64,000 nucleotides of DNA from the NCBI RefSeq assembly GCF_003937945.1, contig NZ_RSEC01000060.1, positions 496,001-560,000 on the forward strand, in the 5' to 3' direction. The notes under the pieces are model-generated. The model searched no databases and had not been told where the DNA came from. It saw only the letters and a list, made by a program, of their open reading frames with translations. The stretch is from Amycolatopsis eburnea (GTDB lineage Bacteria; Actinomycetota; Actinomycetes; Mycobacteriales; Pseudonocardiaceae). Position numbers and translations under genes: made by a program. This document shows, one piece after another, positions 9,005-17,723 of the stretch; within the stretch, counting starts at the first letter, position 1; the number at the start of each line of letters is the position of its first letter.

Positions 9005-9997
9005 GTGGACGACGACAACCTGCTCGACTCGCACCCGGACCTGATGGACCCGGAGTGGCGCAAGCACGCGCAGACGGACGCCTGGCTGGGCGCCAAGAAG
9101 GACCGCAAGCAGTTCCGGAAGCAGCAGAGGCGCAGCGCGCGGAAGCCCCGGCGCCGCTGGTGGATCTTCGCCGTGTTCGTGCTGATCCTCGCGGTGACCA
9201 CCGCGGCGATCGTGTACGTCGGGCGCCGGCCGGCCCCGGTGGCCGCACCGCCGAACCCGACGCAGGTGGCGCAGTTCGCCCACGTCGACCTGGCCCGGCC
9301 GTACGACGGCACTCCGGCCCAGAACTGGCCGAAGGGCCTCGACGGCATCACCTCGCCCGCCGCCGCGCCGGTCGGCGCCTTCAAGGCCGAAGCGGTCGCG
9401 GATGCCTACGCGAAGACCCGGCAGGCGATCACCGCCGCCCGCCTCGACCCCGCGGTGCTGTTCTCGCACGATCCGAAGGCCTTTCTCGCGCTCTTCGCCC
9501 CGGACCAGCGCGAGCAGCTGGCGCCGCGGCTGGCCGGGAAGGCGGCGAAGGACCAGGCCGGCTTCGACTCCTACCTGACCGAGATCGCCGACGGCTACCA
9601 CCTGCTCGACGCCGGCCCCCGCACGTTCGGCACGCTCACCGCGCGGGCCGGCGGGAAGCCCGGTGAGCTGACCGTCGACGCCAAGTACGTCGTCGCCTAC
9701 GCCTTCGACAACGTCCACCCGGAGACGCTGACCAGCCCGAACCAGATCGTCAGCTTCCTGCGCGTCGACGAGGCCTACGTCGTCGCCACCGGCTCGCGCG
9801 TCGCGAAGAGCAGCCAGGGCCTGTGGCTCGACGGCGGCCAGAGCGCGACCTCGTCGGTCGGCTGCGCCGCGGCGCGGGAAGGCTTCCTGGCGCCCGGCTA
9901 CGCGAACCCGCCGGCCGGCCCGTCGGCCGGTGACCAGGACGCGCCCGGCTACTACGACCCGAAGTACCCGGTGCCGACCCTCGACGGCTGCCACTGA
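9005..9997 (+). CDS. single-pass membrane protein with HPDLMDPxW motif and extracytoplasmic domain
   Basis: A 330-residue protein. Residues 9-35 repeat the motif of the preceding gene (HPDLMDPEWRKHAQTDAWLG, then basic KKDRKQFRKQQRR). A single membrane helix follows (about residues 52-72), then a roughly 250-residue outer domain containing a segment (AEAVADAYAKTRQAITAARLDP) of the kind seen in other actinomycete secreted proteins of unknown function. Two late Cys residues (VGCAAAREG and the terminal DGCH) could form a disulfide. The GTG at 9005 was chosen, with GGGGGAA upstream. It is probably cotranscribed with the 8653 gene. Function unknown. Confidence 0.75.
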   Translation: MDDDNLLDSHPDLMDPEWRKHAQTDAWLGAKKDRKQFRKQQRRSARKPRRRWWIFAVFVLILAVTTAAIVYVGRRPAPVAAPPNPTQVAQFAHVDLARPYDGTPAQNWPKGLDGITSPAAAPVGAFKAEAVADAYAKTRQAITAARLDPAVLFSHDPKAFLALFAPDQREQLAPRLAGKAAKDQAGFDSYLTEIADGYHLLDAGPRTFGTLTARAGGKPGELTVDAKYVVAYAFDNVHPETLTSPNQIVSFLRVDEAYVVATGSRVAKSSQGLWLDGGQSATSSVGCAAAREGFLAPGYANPPAGPSAGDQDAPGYYDPKYPVPTLDGCH

Positions 9998-10051
9998 CGA
10001 CCCGCGTCCCGGGAGCGGGATGCGTCACAACCGAATACACAGCCTGGACTG

Positions 10052-10066
10052 CACAGTTAAACTGTG
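10052..10066. promoter_or_regulatory. MarR-type operator overlapping the marR start region
   Basis: A perfect inverted repeat, CACAGTT-A-AACTGTG, ending 3 nt before the ATG of the MarR-family gene. The position implies that the regulator represses itself and the transporter downstream. The near absence of leader sequence suggests a very short or leaderless mRNA. Confidence 0.65.
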
Positions 10067-10069
10067 TGC

Positions 10070-10507
10070 ATGGGCGAAGTACCTCCGCACGTGGCCGAGA
10101 GCGCCGGCTGGCTCCGCGGCGTCGTCGGGCAGCTGCACCGGCGGCTGCGCCAGGTCGACAACGCCGGGATCCTCACGCCGTCGCAGTCCGCCGTGCTCAA
10201 CCGGCTGCACCGGGCGGGCCCGGCCACCCAGGGTGAGCTGGCCGCCGCCGAGCACGTGCGGCAGCAGTCGATGGCCGCCACCCTCGGCGTGCTCGACGAG
10301 CTCGGCTACCTCGCCCGCACACCCGATCCCGCCGACCGGCGGCGCGTGGTGATCAGCCTGTCCCCCGCCGGCCGCGACACCGTGCGCGGCATCCTCCAGC
10401 ACCGCGAAGAGTGGCTGGCCCAGGCGCTGCTGGACGAGCTGTCCCCCGCCGAGCTCGACACCGTCACGCGCGCGCTGCCGCTGCTGCAGCGCGTGGCCCA
10501 GCACTGA
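10070..10507 (+). CDS. MarR-family transcriptional regulator
   Basis: A 145-residue winged-helix regulator. The core is typical: LTPSQSAVLNRLHRAGPATQ, a recognition-helix region (AAEHVRQQSMAATLGVLDEL) and the wing with the family signature DPADRRRVVISLSPAG, followed by C-terminal dimerisation helices. It probably binds the palindrome at 10052-10066 and represses itself and the adjacent MFS exporter, releasing on binding a small ligand. The ATG at 10070 was preferred over a GTG at 10064 because the latter lies inside the operator. The transporter gene begins within about 12 nt of the marR stop, so the pair is a two-gene operon. Confidence 0.9.
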   Translation: MGEVPPHVAESAGWLRGVVGQLHRRLRQVDNAGILTPSQSAVLNRLHRAGPATQGELAAAEHVRQQSMAATLGVLDELGYLARTPDPADRRRVVISLSPAGRDTVRGILQHREEWLAQALLDELSPAELDTVTRALPLLQRVAQH

Positions 10508-10518
10508 AGGGAAGCCCC

Positions 10519-11883
10519 ACGACCACCGTCACCGCCCCCGCCAAGTTCGGCGCCCGCCTGGTCACCCCGCTGGTGGCAGGCGCGGTGCTCAACCCGATCA
10601 ACTCCACCCTCATCGCCGTCGCGCTCGTGCCGATCGGGCAGAGCTTCGGCGCCGGGCCCGGCCAGACCGCCTGGCTGATCTCGGCCCTGTACCTCGCCAC
10701 CGCGGTCGGGCAGCCGGTGGTCGGGCTGCTCGTCGACCGCTACGGCGCCCGCCGCGTGCTGCTGGCCGGCGCGACGCTGGTGATCGTCGCCGGGATCGCG
10801 GGGATGATCCCGCTCTCGGTCGGCTGGCTGACGGGCGTGCGGGTGGTGCTCGGCCTCGGCACGTGCGCCGGGTTCCCGGCCGCGATGGCCGTGCTCCGCC
10901 ACCACGCCGAGGCGAACGGCCAGGGCGTGCCCGCCCGCGTGCTTTCGGTGCTGTCGATGTCCGCGCAGACGGTGATGGTGATCGGCCCGACGCTGGGCGG
11001 CGTGCTGATCGGGCTCTTCGGCTGGCCGGCGATCTTCGCCGTCAACATCCCGCTCGCCGGGCTTTCGCTGGTGCTGACGCTGCTGTGGGTGCCGGCGAAC
11101 GACGGCGGCGCGCGCACCGCGACCCGGATCGACGTGCTCGGCATCGCGCTGTTCTCCGCGACGCTGCTGGCGCTGCTGTTCTTCCTGATGGACCCGGGTG
11201 CCGAGGCGTGGCTGCTCGCCGTCGTCGCCGCCTTCGGCACCGCGTTCGCCCTCGTCGAGCTGCGGCGCGACCACCCCTTCCTCGACCTGCGGATGCTCGC
11301 GGCCAACGGGGCGATCCTGCGCACCTACCTGCGGCAGGCGCTGAGCTTCATGGCCATCTACGCGATCATGTTCGGTTACGTCCAATGGCTCGAAACCACG
11401 CGCCGGCTGTCCGAGGAGGCCGCCGGGCTGATGCTGCTGCCGATGTCGGGCACGGCGGTCTGCGCCGCGGCGTTTTCCGGGCGCGCGTCGGGGATCAAGG
11501 CACGGCTGGTCACGGTGGCGGTCGCGCTGGCCGGCGGCTCGGCGCTGCTGCTGTTCGTCCACGACGGCACGGGGTCCGGCGCGCTGCTCGCGCTGGCCGC
11601 GTTGTTCGGCCTGGCGCAGGGCCTGACCAGCGTCGCGAACCAGACGACGCTCTACGGTGAGGCGCCCGCCGAGCAGATGGGCACCGCGAGCGGTCTCTTC
11701 CGCACGGCCCAGTACCTCGGCGCGATCGTGGCCTCGACGCTCATCGCCCTCTGCTACGGCCCGCACGCGGATTCCGCCGGGCTGCACCGGCTGGCCGTCG
11801 CGCTGGTCGTCATCAGCGCCCTGTTGCTCGTCGTCACCGTCGCCGACCGCGGCCTGCGCGCCGCCAAGGTGAAATCGGCGTGA
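10519..11883 (+). CDS. MFS drug-efflux-type transporter
   Basis: A major facilitator protein of about 454 residues with 12-14 membrane helices. Early helices show the QTAWLISALYLATAVGQPVV stretch and the family A-motif loop (LLVDRYGARRVLLAG); motif C-like glycines follow (VLGLGTCAGFPAAMAV). Such proteins export drugs or metabolites with protons, and the MarR neighbour fits that. The start is odd: the ribosome site AAGGGA (10507-10512) and an MTTVTAP-like N-terminus point to position 10519, which reads ACG. Legal in-frame alternatives are CTG at 10504, overlapping the marR stop, and GTG at 10411 inside marR. Either the start codon is non-standard or there is a base error. Confidence 0.85.
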   Translation, partial: TTTVTAPAKFGARLVTPLVAGAVLNPINSTLIAVALVPIGQSFGAGPGQTAWLISALYLATAVGQPVVGLLVDRYGARRVLLAGATLVIVAGIAGMIPLSVGWLTGVRVVLGLGTCAGFPAAMAVLRHHAEANGQGVPARVLSVLSMSAQTVMVIGPTLGGVLIGLFGWPAIFAVNIPLAGLSLVLTLLWVPANDGGARTATRIDVLGIALFSATLLALLFFLMDPGAEAWLLAVVAAFGTAFALVELRRDHPFLDLRMLAANGAILRTYLRQALSFMAIYAIMFGYVQWLETTRRLSEEAAGLMLLPMSGTAVCAAAFSGRASGIKARLVTVAVALAGGSALLLFVHDGTGSGALLALAALFGLAQGLTSVANQTTLYGEAPAEQMGTASGLFRTAQYLGAIVASTLIALCYGPHADSAGLHRLAVALVVISALLLVVTVADRGLRAAKVKSA

Positions 11884-11952
11884 GGCGACGCATCTTTCCT
11901 AGGGAAAGTGCGCACCGCAGCGTGAGGCGACGCATCTTTCCTGGAGAAAGTG
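11880..11952. repeat. two tandem copies of a 31-bp hairpin repeat
   Basis: Two copies at 11880-11910 and 11922-11952, 42 bp apart. The first 21 bases are identical (GTGAGGCGACGCATCTTTCC, then T). Each copy contains a small stem, CTTTCC with GGAAAG in the first and CTTTC with GAAAG in the second. The first copy begins in the last codons of the MFS gene. They may act as a terminator or belong to a dispersed hairpin family. Confidence 0.6.
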
Positions 11953-12016
11953 GCGCGCCGGGCGGGTGGGCCACCCCCTGTTAGCGGTCGCGATCATCGA
12001 GGCGGACGATGGGCGC

Positions 12017-14323
12017 ATGACCCGTGAAGCGCCGGCGCAGGACGTGGACGAGACCCGCCTCGAGGTGGGCAAGCCGAAGGGCTGGGCGGCCGGGATACCC
12101 GGGGTCGCCGTGTCGCTCGCGCGCAGCGTCGAGCAGCTGGGCACCGGCCGGACGATCAAGGCGCTGCGGCTGCTGAACCAGCGCGAGGGTTTCGACTGCC
12201 CGGGCTGCGCGTGGCCGGAACCGCGCGAGGTCGACGGCGAGAAGCGCAAGCTGGCCGAGTTCTGCGAAAACGGCGCCAAGGCCGTCGCCGAGGAGGCCAC
12301 GAAACGGCGGGTGGACCGCGGCTTCTTCGCGAAGCACCCCGTCCGCGAGCTGAGGACCAAGACCGATTACTGGCTCGGCCAGCAGGGCCGGATCACCGAG
12401 CCGTTCGTGCTGCGCGAAGGCGCGACGCACTACGAGCCGATCTCCTGGGACGACGCGTTCGAGCTCGTCGCCGGCGAGCTGAAGGCGCTGACCGACCCGA
12501 ACGAGGCGTTCTTCTACACCTCCGGCCGCACCAGCAACGAGGCCGCGTTCCTCTACCAGCTGATGGTGCGTTCCTTCGGCACCAACAACCTGCCGGACTG
12601 CTCCAACATGTGCCACGAGTCCTCGGGCGCGGCGCTGTCGGCCACCACCGGCGTCGGCAAGGGCTCGGTGAGCCTGGCCGACATCCACCAGGCCGACCTG
12701 ATCGTCGTCGTCGGGCAGAACCCGGGCACCAACCACCCGCGGATGCTCTCGGCGCTCGAAGTCGCCAAGGGCCGCGGCGCCAAGGTCATCGCCGTGAACC
12801 CGCTGCCCGAAGCCGGGTTGATGCGGTTCAAGAACCCGCAGAACGTCCGCGGCGTCGTCGGCAAGGGCACGCCCCTGGCCGACGAGTTCGCCCAGATCCG
12901 CCTGGGCGGCGACCTGGCGCTGTTCCAGGCCGTCGGGCACCTGCTGCTCGCCTGGGACGAGGAGGCGCCGGGCGCGATCGTCGACCGCGAGTTCGTCGCG
13001 CGGGCCACGGAAGGCTTCGACGACTACGCGAAGCACCTGCGGGAGATCGACTGGCCCGAGGTCGAGCGCGCCACCGGGCTGCCGCGCGAGCAGATCGAGC
13101 GCGTCGCGCGGATGATCGCGTCGTCCGAGCGGACGATCTACTGCTGGGCGATGGGCCTGACGCAGCACAAGCACGCCGTGCCGACGATCTCCGAGATCGC
13201 GAACCTGGCGCTGATGCGCGGGATGATCGGCAAGCCGGGCGCGGGCCTGTGCCCGGTGCGCGGGCACTCGAACGTCCAGGGCGACCGGACGATGGGCATC
13301 TGGGAGAAGATGCCGCAGTCCTTCCTGGACGCCCTCGCCACCGAGTTCGGCATCGACGTCCCGCGCGAGCACGGCCTCGACACCGTCGACGCGATCCGCG
13401 CGATGCGCGACGGCCGGGGCAAGGTCTTCTTCGCCGTCGGCGGCAACTTCGCCGCCGCGACACCGGACACGGACGCCACCGAGAAGGCGCTCGAGTCGTG
13501 CTCGCTGACCGTCCACGTCTCGACGAAGCTGAACCGGTCGCACGTCGTCCACGGCCGCACCGCGCTGATCCTGCCGACGCTCGGGCGCACCGAGCGGGAC
13601 GTCCAGGCGAGCGGCGAGCAGTTCGTCACGGTCGAGGACTCGATGTCGCAGGTGCACGCCTCCCGCGGCCGGCTCGCGCCGGCGAGCGAGCACCTGCTCT
13701 CCGAGGTCGCCATCGTCGCCCGGCTCGCGGAAAAGCTGTTCGGCGCGGGCCACGCGGTGCCGTGGCGGACGTTCGAGACCGACTACGACCTGATCCGCGA
13801 CCGGATCTCGCGGGTCGTGCCGGGCTGCCACGACTACAACCGCCGCGTCCGCGAGCCCGACGGGTTCGTGCTGCCGCACGCGCCGCGCGACTCCCGCGAG
13901 TTCACCGGCACCGCGAACGGCAAGGGCAACTTCACGGTCTCGGAGCTGCAGTACCCGCAGGCTCCCGAGGGCAGGCTGCTGCTGCAGACGATGCGCAGCC
14001 ACGACCAGTACAACACCACGATCTACGGCCTTTCCGACCGCTACCGCGGCATCGAGAACGCCCGCCGGGTCGTGCTCGTCAACCCCGCCGACATCGCGGC
14101 GCTCGGCCTGACCGACGGCGCGCTGGTCGACCTGGTCTCCGAGTGGCGCGACGGCGACCGCCGGGCCCCGGCGTTCCGCGTCGTGGCCTACCCGACGGCC
14201 CGCGGCTGCGCGGCGGCGTACTTCCCCGAGGCGAACGCGCTGGTCCCGCTGGACTCGGTGGCGGACAAGTCGAACACGCCGGTGTCGAAGGCGATCGTGG
14301 TACGGCTCGAGCCTCAGCCCTGA
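12017..14323 (+). CDS. FdhF/YdeP-family molybdopterin oxidoreductase (formate-dehydrogenase-like)
   Basis: A 768-residue oxidoreductase that should bind a bis-molybdopterin guanine dinucleotide cofactor. The N-terminus carries the YdeP-type GFDCPGCAWPEP motif (Cys 61 and 64). The molybdopterin domain follows with SNMCHESSG near residue 199, whose Cys is the probable Mo ligand; then the VVGQNPGTNHPRML dinucleotide-binding segment, and a C-terminal cofactor-binding barrel (NTTIYGLSDRYRG region). There is no classical N-terminal 4Fe-4S domain, as in other YdeP proteins. The natural substrate of the family is uncertain; formate is often assumed. fdhD, needed to sulfurate such cofactors, lies 5 kb downstream, along with an oxalate/formate-type transporter. 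ATG at 12017 was chosen (MTREAP). Confidence 0.88.
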   Translation: MTREAPAQDVDETRLEVGKPKGWAAGIPGVAVSLARSVEQLGTGRTIKALRLLNQREGFDCPGCAWPEPREVDGEKRKLAEFCENGAKAVAEEATKRRVDRGFFAKHPVRELRTKTDYWLGQQGRITEPFVLREGATHYEPISWDDAFELVAGELKALTDPNEAFFYTSGRTSNEAAFLYQLMVRSFGTNNLPDCSNMCHESSGAALSATTGVGKGSVSLADIHQADLIVVVGQNPGTNHPRMLSALEVAKGRGAKVIAVNPLPEAGLMRFKNPQNVRGVVGKGTPLADEFAQIRLGGDLALFQAVGHLLLAWDEEAPGAIVDREFVARATEGFDDYAKHLREIDWPEVERATGLPREQIERVARMIASSERTIYCWAMGLTQHKHAVPTISEIANLALMRGMIGKPGAGLCPVRGHSNVQGDRTMGIWEKMPQSFLDALATEFGIDVPREHGLDTVDAIRAMRDGRGKVFFAVGGNFAAATPDTDATEKALESCSLTVHVSTKLNRSHVVHGRTALILPTLGRTERDVQASGEQFVTVEDSMSQVHASRGRLAPASEHLLSEVAIVARLAEKLFGAGHAVPWRTFETDYDLIRDRISRVVPGCHDYNRRVREPDGFVLPHAPRDSREFTGTANGKGNFTVSELQYPQAPEGRLLLQTMRSHDQYNTTIYGLSDRYRGIENARRVVLVNPADIAALGLTDGALVDLVSEWRDGDRRAPAFRVVAYPTARGCAAAYFPEANALVPLDSVADKSNTPVSKAIVVRLEPQP

Positions 14324-14353
14324 CGCGCCGCTGCGGCCGGTCCGGCGATCCGC

Positions 14354-14412
14354 GATGTCATGAAAGGATCGTTCACCTCACCAGACGCCATGAACGACCC
14401 TTTCATGACATC
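14354..14412. terminator. long hairpin between convergent genes (bidirectional terminator or dispersed hairpin)
   Basis: Arms of 22 bp (14354-14375 and 14391-14412) with one mismatch and a 15-nt loop; the inner core is TGAAAGG..TCGTTCA. It lies 30 nt past the oxidoreductase stop and ahead of the convergent lipoprotein stop at 14539, so it fits a two-way terminator. The remaining intergenic sequence to 14538 shows nothing else. Confidence 0.65.
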
Positions 14413-14538
14413 CCCGCGGCGCCGGGACCACACGACCAGGCGGCTCTGCCACCGATCGCCCCACGCGCAGGCCGAGCACCAGCCACGGCACTCAGCCCGC
14501 GGCCGCCACAGTCGGTTTCGCGGTCGGCGCACCAGGCC

Positions 14539-15153
14539 TCAGCCCCGGTAGTCGCGCTGCAGGGTGTCGGTCATGGCGGTGACCACGGCCTGGACGTTGT
14601 CGAGCGTCGCCGGCGGGATCAGCGCGGCCTCCGTGCCGCCGTCGGCGATGGCCAGGCCCAGGACGACGTTGCCGGAGCGGACGGCGGCCCACTGCTCGGA
14701 GAAGCCGGCCTCGTCGCCGACGCCGGTGGCGAGGCGGACGCCCGAGTGGTCGCCGAGCGCGTCGGTCATCAGCTGGGTGGCCTGGGACGCCGCGTTCTCG
14801 GTGTCGGAGTCGGTGAACCGCACGACGGCGATCGTGACGACCCGGTAGTCCTGCGGGTTCGGCTTGCCGCCGCCGAGGTCGCGGGCGAACAGGCGCTTGC
14901 AGCCGGTGAGCTCGTTGCCCTCGGTCGAGCGGTCCTGCGGCACCACCTTCGCCTCGGCCGTCTTGATCGAGTCCGGCGGGACTTCGACGGTCCCCGGGGC
15001 CAGCCGGTCGCGGATGTCCGCGCCGGGCAGCTTGCACGCGTCGATCGACTCGGGGTAGTGCGCCGTGCCGGACGCCGACTGGCACCCCGCGCACAGAACT
15101 GCGGAAACGAGCACCGGGAGGAGCCACCGTCCGCGGGCGGCGCTGATGCGCAT
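14539..15153 (-). CDS. DUF3558-like lipoprotein
   Basis: A 204-residue exported lipoprotein. The signal peptide (MRISAARGRWLLPVLVSAV) ends in a lipobox, LCAGC, so the mature protein should be lipid-anchored on the outer face of the membrane from Cys 23 or so. The mature part begins SIDACKLPGADIRDRL, resembling the DUF3558 lipoproteins common in actinomycetes, and has a conserved-looking Cys pair (DACKL and TGCKRLF). Function is unknown. It stands alone, with a 240-nt region upstream (15154-15393) in which I see no gene, and converges with the molybdopterin oxidoreductase. Confidence 0.75.
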   Translation of the reverse strand: MRISAARGRWLLPVLVSAVLCAGCQSASGTAHYPESIDACKLPGADIRDRLAPGTVEVPPDSIKTAEAKVVPQDRSTEGNELTGCKRLFARDLGGGKPNPQDYRVVTIAVVRFTDSDTENAASQATQLMTDALGDHSGVRLATGVGDEAGFSEQWAAVRSGNVVLGLAIADGGTEAALIPPATLDNVQAVVTAMTDTLQRDYRG

Positions 15154-15393
15154 AGGTTTCGGACTTTCCCTATTTCGTGAAATCGACTTTCCGGTTCGCC
15201 ACCGATCCGGTGATCTTTTCCGGTCCGTCCCGCGGTGCTGCCGCCGACGGTCACCGCACCCTGCCTCACCAGGCAGGCAACGTCAAGACCAGTCACCCGC
15301 GTGGTCCGCCGTGGTCCGGTCGGCGGAAAACAACATTGCGGTGCTTTGCGGAAAAACTTCGCGCGATTTCACGAAATCCTGCGCCGGGCGCGG

Positions 15394-16803
15394 TCAATTC
15401 ACGCAGACGACTCCGCTCGACGTGATCGGGTCGTCGCCGGCGGCCGGGGCGCCCCCGCCGTCCGCCGCGCCGGGACCCGCGTACACCGAGCCGAGCACGA
15501 CCTCGATGTGCCCGGCGGGCACCGACGCGGACTGCTGCGTCGTGAGCCCGCCCAGCAGCTTGGCCACCTCAGCGCCGCGGTCGGCGAGGTCGGGGCCGAA
15601 CCGGACCAGCGACGTCCGCCGCGTCGCCGTGTTGCCGGTCGCGCCGGGGGTGAACCCCTTGTCGCGCAGCAGACCGGACACGCGCGCCGCGAGCCCCTCC
15701 CGCGGCCCCGCGTTGGAGACGTCGACGGTGGGCCCCGGCGCCGCCGGCGACGACGGCGGGGCGGCCGGCCCGATCAAGCCCGCCGCGAACGCCTTGACCG
15801 CGGCCGGGTCGACCTGCACCGCGGTCGCGCGGCGGTCGGCCGGGTCGTACCGGTAGTCGGGGTTGACGATCGGGATCGTCTCGAACTGGATGCCGCCGCC
15901 GCTGACCCCGCGCATCTGCCCGACGAAGTCGAGCAGGTTCCACGAGGAGTCGAGCACCACCGAGCGCTTCACCGCGTCGATGAGGTCCGAGAGCTTCCCG
16001 GGGTCGCCCAGCGTGCCCGCCGACAGCACCTGCCGCGCCAGCCCGGCGAGGAAGACCTGCTGCCGCCGGACGCGGTCGAAGTCGCCGCCCCGGAGGTTGT
16101 CGCGCTGCCGCACGAAGGCGAGCGCGTCCGCGCCCGAGATCCGCTGCGGCCCGGCTTGGAAGTTCGCGCCCGAGTTCCGGTCCTGGGTGGGCGCCTTCAG
16201 GCAGACGTCGACGCCGCCGACCGCCTTGCTGATCTCGGAGAAGCTGAGCAGGTTGACTTCGGCGAAGTGGTCGATCTTGACGCCGGTGAGGTCCTCGACC
16301 GCCTGCCGGGTCGCGCGCCGCGCGGCCGTGAGCGCGCTCTGGTCGATCTTCGCCTTGTCGGTCTCCCCCGCATTGCGCAGCCGCCGCGCCTCGGTGGCCT
16401 TCGCGCGCCCGAACGCCGCGTTGATCTTGCCCTTGCCGCCGGGCATCGACACGTAGCTGTCGCGCGGGATGGAAAACGCTTTCACCGCTTTGGTCCCGTT
16501 CGGGATCCGCAGCACGATCAGGGTGTCGGTGAGGTCGTCACCGTTGGCACCGACGCGCAGTTCCCGGAGCACGTCCGGCGACAGCGGGTTGCCCTGGGGG
16601 TCGGTGCGGGCGTCCCGGCCGACGAGCAGGACGTCCAGCGAACCGTCGGCGGGCTGCTCCCCCGGGCTCGTCCCGCCGTCGGCGTCGATCACGCTGTCGC
16701 GCGTGACCTCGTCGAGCGCCTGGAAGTTCACGTAGCCGTACGCCGTGCCGCAGAAGACGACCAGCGCCAGCCCGGAGACGACGATCTTGCCCAGAGGATG
16801 CAC
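15394..16803 (-). CDS. LytR-CpsA-Psr (LCP) family cell-wall ligase
   Basis: A 469-residue membrane-anchored protein predicted to attach polyprenyl-linked glycopolymers to peptidoglycan. One N-terminal membrane helix (KIVVSGLALVVFCGTAYGY) precedes the LCP domain, which shows LDVLLVGRDAR, DDLTDTLIVLRIP with the conserved acidic/Arg residues, FSIPRDSYV, KINAAF and GGVDVCL, then FVRQRD and DFDRVRRQQ. A LytR_C-type domain ends the protein (VDVSNAGPREGLAARVSGLL, residues about 380-450). The start is GTG at 16803. It stands alone upstream of the DUF3558-like lipoprotein gene, in the same orientation. Confidence 0.88.
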   Translation of the reverse strand: MHPLGKIVVSGLALVVFCGTAYGYVNFQALDEVTRDSVIDADGGTSPGEQPADGSLDVLLVGRDARTDPQGNPLSPDVLRELRVGANGDDLTDTLIVLRIPNGTKAVKAFSIPRDSYVSMPGGKGKINAAFGRAKATEARRLRNAGETDKAKIDQSALTAARRATRQAVEDLTGVKIDHFAEVNLLSFSEISKAVGGVDVCLKAPTQDRNSGANFQAGPQRISGADALAFVRQRDNLRGGDFDRVRRQQVFLAGLARQVLSAGTLGDPGKLSDLIDAVKRSVVLDSSWNLLDFVGQMRGVSGGGIQFETIPIVNPDYRYDPADRRATAVQVDPAAVKAFAAGLIGPAAPPSSPAAPGPTVDVSNAGPREGLAARVSGLLRDKGFTPGATGNTATRRTSLVRFGPDLADRGAEVAKLLGGLTTQQSASVPAGHIEVVLGSVYAGPGAADGGGAPAAGDDPITSSGVVCVN

Positions 16804-16851
16804 GCCCTATCGACGCCCGCGGCGCCCGTCGTGCTGCACCGGTGAGGCAGG

Positions 16852-17604
16852 TCACATCCGCAGGTGCGAGGCGCCGTTGAGGTCGAGGATCGTGCCGGAC
16901 GCCCAGGTCGCCTCCGCGGACGCCAGGTAGACGACGGCCGCGGCGACCTCTTCGGGGGTGCCGACCCGCCCGAACGGGCTCTGCGCGCGCAGGGCGTCGT
17001 CGATCCGGTCCGCCACGCGCTCGGTGGCGGTGAAGCCGGGCGCGACCGCCGTCACGGAGATGCCGTGCGGCGCCAGCGAAACGGCGAGCGACTGGCCGAG
17101 CGCGTGCAGCGCCGCCTTGCTCGCGCCGTACGCCGGGTGGTCCGGCTCGCCCTTGAACGCCCCGCGCGACCCGATGTTGACGATCCGGCCGGGCACGCCG
17201 CGCCCGATGAGGTGCCGGGCGACGCAGTAGCTCAGGTTCGCGGCGCCCACGAGGTTGACGTCGAGGGTGCGCCGCCAGATCCGCTGCCAGTCCGCGTAGG
17301 ACACGCCGTCGACCGGGTGCGCGGTCTCCGCCGACGTGGCGACGGCGGCGTTGTTGACCAGCACGTCGACCCCGCCGAGCCCGGCTTCGGCGGCGTCGGC
17401 GAGCTTCCGCGCCGCCTCCGGGTCGGCGAGGTCGCCGCCGATCAGCAGGTGTCCTTCGCCGGACAGCTGGGAAAGCGTTTCTTCGGCGTCCGCGGCGCGG
17501 TGTCCGTAGTGGACGGCCACCCGATCTCCCCGCGCCGCGAACGCCGTGGCCACCGCGCGCCCGATGCCGCGGGACGCGCCGGTGACGAGAATTCCTTTGC
17601 TCAT
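16852..17604 (-). CDS. short-chain dehydrogenase/reductase
   Basis: A 250-residue NAD(P)-dependent oxidoreductase. The cofactor motif TGASRGIGRA sits at residues 8-17, NNAAV (NNAG equivalent) near 85, a catalytic Ser-Tyr-Lys set (NIGSRGAF, then YGASK), and a C-terminal PGF plus GTILDLNGA segment typical of classical SDRs. The start ATG at 17604 overlaps the stop of the 40-residue transporter partner gene (ATGA), and that gene in turn overlaps the OFA transporter, so all three are one coupled operon. The substrate is unknown, but context suggests handling of a compound imported by the transporter. Confidence 0.88.
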   Translation of the reverse strand: MSKGILVTGASRGIGRAVATAFAARGDRVAVHYGHRAADAEETLSQLSGEGHLLIGGDLADPEAARKLADAAEAGLGGVDVLVNNAAVATSAETAHPVDGVSYADWQRIWRRTLDVNLVGAANLSYCVARHLIGRGVPGRIVNIGSRGAFKGEPDHPAYGASKAALHALGQSLAVSLAPHGISVTAVAPGFTATERVADRIDDALRAQSPFGRVGTPEEVAAAVVYLASAEATWASGTILDLNGASHLRM

Positions 17605-17723
17605 CCGAAAAGCTGTACCAGCTTCAGGAACAGCTGGTACACGCCGTACCCGAACGGGAGCACGACCCACGCCCAGGTCAGCACGATCAACGGGGTCCGG
17701 TTGGGCTTCGACGGCTCGCTCAT
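17601..17723 (-). CDS. MFS transporter small subunit (40 residues)
   Basis: A very short gene with ATGA overlaps at both ends: its ATG uses the stop of the OFA transporter and its TGA overlaps the SDR start. It encodes a basic N-terminus (MSEPSKPNRT) and one membrane helix with the WAWVVLPFGYGVYQLFLK pattern. This matches the tiny proteins annotated as small subunits beside OFA-family transporters in actinomycetes. It probably associates with the transporter in the membrane; a direct function is not established. Confidence 0.8.
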   Translation of the reverse strand: MSEPSKPNRTPLIVLTWAWVVLPFGYGVYQLFLKLVQLFG

